Assembly (NCBI RefSeq): GCF_001044235.1
Contig: NZ_JYNL01000064.1
Span: forward strand, 214,981 to 278,980
Origin: Mycolicibacterium chlorophenolicum
GTDB lineage: Bacteria; Actinomycetota; Actinomycetes; Mycobacteriales; Mycobacteriaceae
Direction of reading: 5' to 3'
DNA: 64,000 nt
This document shows positions 61,831-64,000 of the stretch, in pieces (the first letter of the stretch is position 1; every line of letters starts with the position of its first letter). The translations under genes and the position numbers were made by a program. The notes under the pieces are model-generated. The model did no database searches and had not been told where the DNA came from. It worked only from the letters and a program-made list of their open reading frames with translations.

Positions 61831-63038
61831 TGTCCGGGGAAGCGAGCATCCTCCACGCTGATCTCGATTCGTTCTACGCATCGGTGGAGCAGCGGGACAA
61901 CCCGGCGCTGCGCGGCCAGCCGGTGATCGTCGGCGCCGGTGTGGTGCTGGCGGCCAGCTACGAGGCCAAGGCATTCGGCGTGCGCACCGCGATGGGCGGT
62001 CGGCAGGCCCGCGCGCTGTGCCCGCAGGCCGTCGTCGTGCCGCCCCGTATGTCGGCGTACTCGAAGGCCAGCGAGGCCGTGTTCGAGGTGTTCCGGGACA
62101 CCACACCGCTCGTGGAGCCGCTCTCGGTCGACGAGGCGTTCCTCGACGTCTCGGGCCTGCGCCGGGTGTCGGGCACCCCTGTCCAGATCGGCGCACGCCT
62201 GCGCGAACGGGTCCGCGACGACGTCGGGTTGCCGATCACCGTGGGGATCGCCCGCACCAAATTCCTCGCCAAGGTCGCCAGCCAGGAGGCCAAGCCCGAC
62301 GGACTCCTGCTGGTGCCGCCGGACCGCGAACTCGCGTTCCTGCACCCGCTGCCGGTGCGGCGGCTGTGGGGTGTCGGCGCGAAGACTGCGGGCAAGCTCC
62401 GCGAGCACGGCATCGACACGGTCGCCGACGTGGCCGAGCTCAACGAGGCGACCCTGAGCTCGATGGTGGGCGGGGCGATGGGTCGGCAGTTGTTCGCGTT
62501 GGCCCACAACATCGATCGTCGGCGCGTGGTCACCGGGCAGCGCCGCCGCTCGGTCGGCGCCCAGCGCGCGCTGGGCCGGGCCGGCAACACGATGTCGGGT
62601 TCGGAGATCGACGCGGTCGTGGTCAATCTGGTCGATCGGATCACGCGGCGGATGCGTGCGGCCGAGCGAACGGGTCGCACCGTGGTGCTGCGCCTGCGGT
62701 TCGACGACTTCGCCCGGGTGACCCGGTCCCACACGCTGCCGAGGGCCACCGCGTCGACCGACGTGATCCTCGGGGCGGCGCGGGCTCTGGTCGCGGCGGC
62801 GGGTCCGTTGATCGCCGAGCGCGGTCTGACGTTGATCGGGTTCGCGGTCTGCAACATCGACCGTGACGGGGCCCAGCAGATGGAGCTGCCGTTCACCCAT
62901 TCCGCGCTGACGGCCGACACCACGAGCATCGACTCGGCCGTCGACCGGGTACGTGGACGCTACGGCAACGCGGCGGTCATGCGGGGCGTGCTGGTCGGCC
63001 GTGACCCGGGATGGGAGATGCCGATGCTGCCGGACTGA
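61824..63038 (+). CDS. dinB: Y-family DNA polymerase IV (DinB type)
   Basis: This 404-residue translesion polymerase has catalytic carboxylates in ILHADLDSFYASVEQ and PLSVDEAFLDVSG, the Y-family finger region VLAASYEAKAFGVRTAMGG, and an HhH thumb and little-finger domain at the C-terminus. The place next to ethR agrees with dinB3 of M. smegmatis (from memory). Two starts are possible: ATG 61824 inside the SOS box, or in-frame GTG 61830 at its end. No clear ribosome-binding site is seen for either. Confidence 0.9.
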   Translation: MFVSGEASILHADLDSFYASVEQRDNPALRGQPVIVGAGVVLAASYEAKAFGVRTAMGGRQARALCPQAVVVPPRMSAYSKASEAVFEVFRDTTPLVEPLSVDEAFLDVSGLRRVSGTPVQIGARLRERVRDDVGLPITVGIARTKFLAKVASQEAKPDGLLLVPPDRELAFLHPLPVRRLWGVGAKTAGKLREHGIDTVADVAELNEATLSSMVGGAMGRQLFALAHNIDRRRVVTGQRRRSVGAQRALGRAGNTMSGSEIDAVVVNLVDRITRRMRAAERTGRTVVLRLRFDDFARVTRSHTLPRATASTDVILGAARALVAAAGPLIAERGLTLIGFAVCNIDRDGAQQMELPFTHSALTADTTSIDSAVDRVRGRYGNAAVMRGVLVGRDPGWEMPMLPD

Positions 63039-64000
63039 TCAGGACCGGGTCCACTCGAGCAGTGTGTCGGCGTCCCAGGTGTTGACGATGCGCTCGGCGG
63101 CGAGCCCGGCGTCGAGCGCCCGCTGAGCGCCGTAGCCGAGGAAGTCCAGCTGCCCCGGTGCGTGCGAGTCGGTGTCGATCGAGAACACACAGCCGATGTC
63201 CATCGCGAGGGTCAGCAGCCGGGTCGGCGGATCACGGCGTTCGGGCCGAGAGTTGATCTCGACGGCGGTGCCGGCGTCGCGGCACGCGGTGAAGACGGCT
63301 TCAGCGTCGAAGCGGGACTCCGGGCGCATGCCCCGTCCGCCGGTGACCAGGCGGCCGGTGCAGTGGCCGAGGATGTCGGTGTGCGGGTTCTCGACGGCCT
63401 TGATCATGCGCCGTGTCATCGCCGGCGCGTCCATCGCGAGCTTGGAGTGCACGCTGGCGACCACGACGTCGAGACGGTCGAGGAGCTCGGGCTCCTGGTC
63501 GAGTGAGCCGTCCTCGAGGATGTCGACCTCGATCCCGGTGAGAACCCGCATGGGAGCGACCGTTTCGCGGATCTCGTCGATGACGTCGAGCTGCTCGCGC
63601 AGACGGTCGGGTGACAGTCCGTTGGCGATCCTCAGCCGCGGCGAGTGATCGGTCAGCGCGCAGTACTCGTGGCCGAGGTCGCGGGCGGCCAGCATCATCT
63701 CCTCGATGGGGGCCGAGCCGTCGGACCAGTTGGAGTGCACATGCAGGTCGCCGCGCAGGGCCGCGCGGATCTCGCCACCACCGAGATCCTGCGCTGACTC
63801 GCGTAACTCGACCAGGACGTCGGGCTCCCGGCCCGCCCAGGCCTGGGCGATCACCGTGGCGGTCTTGGGTCCGACCCTGGGCAGCGACTGCCAGCTGTTG
63901 GCGGCGCCGTGCTTCTCGCGCTGGGCATCGGTGAGTGCTTCGACGACGTCAGCGGCGTTGCGGTAGGCCATCACTCGCCGGGGGTCCTCCCGGGCGCGGT
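63039..64000 (-). CDS. PHP-domain metal-dependent phosphoesterase (partial)
   Basis: This protein (Rv3856c homologue) has an N-terminal helix-hairpin-helix region SLPRVGPKTATVIAQAWAG and a PHP domain starting GDLHVHSNWSDGSAPIEE, with further metal ligands in LTDHSPRL, GIEVDIL, VVASVHSK, GHCTGRLV and DTDSHAPG. It resembles the PHP half of family X polymerases without the polymerase part. Sequence upstream of ATG 63971 remains open (AREDPRRVMAYR) to the edge, like the ~335-residue M. tuberculosis protein, so a short N-terminal part is missing. Confidence 0.88.
   Translation of the reverse strand, partial: RAREDPRRVMAYRNAADVVEALTDAQREKHGAANSWQSLPRVGPKTATVIAQAWAGREPDVLVELRESAQDLGGGEIRAALRGDLHVHSNWSDGSAPIEEMMLAARDLGHEYCALTDHSPRLRIANGLSPDRLREQLDVIDEIRETVAPMRVLTGIEVDILEDGSLDQEPELLDRLDVVVASVHSKLAMDAPAMTRRMIKAVENPHTDILGHCTGRLVTGGRGMRPESRFDAEAVFTACRDAGTAVEINSRPERRDPPTRLLTLAMDIGCVFSIDTDSHAPGQLDFLGYGAQRALDAGLAAERIVNTWDADTLLEWTRS

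Noticed and set aside
59538..62900. 1120-codon minus-strand open frame over ethA, ethR and dinB
   Set aside because: Frame-shifted shadow of ethA and antisense of dinB; no start signal or domain.

Overview
The window is a 64 kb stretch of a high-GC mycobacterial chromosome. Gene content and order follow the cell-wall locus around Rv3793-Rv3856c of Mycobacterium tuberculosis (locus correspondences are from memory). Several insertions and losses, together with the adjoining CopC/CopD, nickel-SOD and third DinB-type polymerase genes, point to an environmental, probably rapidly growing Mycolicibacterium; the species cannot be named from the sequence alone. No tRNA, rRNA, CRISPR array, phage or insertion sequence was seen. 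The first 100 bases form a fold-back inverted repeat, so the left edge looks like a contig end and embC is truncated there.

Left part (1-12.5 kb): the arabinosyltransferase operon embC'-embA-embB on the plus strand, translationally coupled to a metallo-beta-lactamase-fold hydrolase. It converges on a minus-strand group: a membrane Ser/Thr kinase, an RDD membrane protein, a small hypothetical and a DUF4331 protein. Mycolate condensation and export (12.5-25.2 kb, minus): fadD32-pks13-accD4 assembles and condenses the two acyl chains, and the cutinase-like Rv3802c homologue, MPT51/FbpD and antigen 85 (FbpA) act outside the membrane. Arabinogalactan (25.4-32 kb, minus): glf-glfT2-PAP2 phosphatase-ubiA-aftB makes UDP-Galf, the galactan, the arabinose donor DPA, and adds terminal arabinose. 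Divergent from glf are erp and a PGRP-type amidase.

Middle (34.9-49.6 kb): HAD phosphatase, two PlsC-type acyltransferases, an APH-like phosphotransferase, a fused MBL-Rieske protein with a small partner, serS, a septum-formation-type protein, a zincin, phosphoglycerate mutase, pheA, an IdeR-box-preceded DUF2470 gene, a CPBP membrane protein, an LCP ligase, GlpQ1 and a DUF4328 protein. The sulfolipid locus, PE_PGRS gene and bfrB that lie here in M. tuberculosis are absent.

Right part (49.6-64 kb): a rhodanese; a regulatory intergenic region with DnaA-box-like and two tandem CRP-like sites in front of a 52-residue membrane peptide; a divergent sodX/sodN nickel superoxide dismutase pair occupying the position where sodA lies in M. 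tuberculosis; the Rv3847 homologue; espR with probable self-binding sites; a convergent ImmA/IrrE protease plus MAB_1171c-type membrane protein pair; Rv3850; a CopC/CopD copper cluster; the membrane-anchored Hns-like protein; RraA; the divergent ethA/ethR pair with its operator; a dinB gene whose start codon lies inside a LexA box; and a PHP-domain gene running off the right edge.
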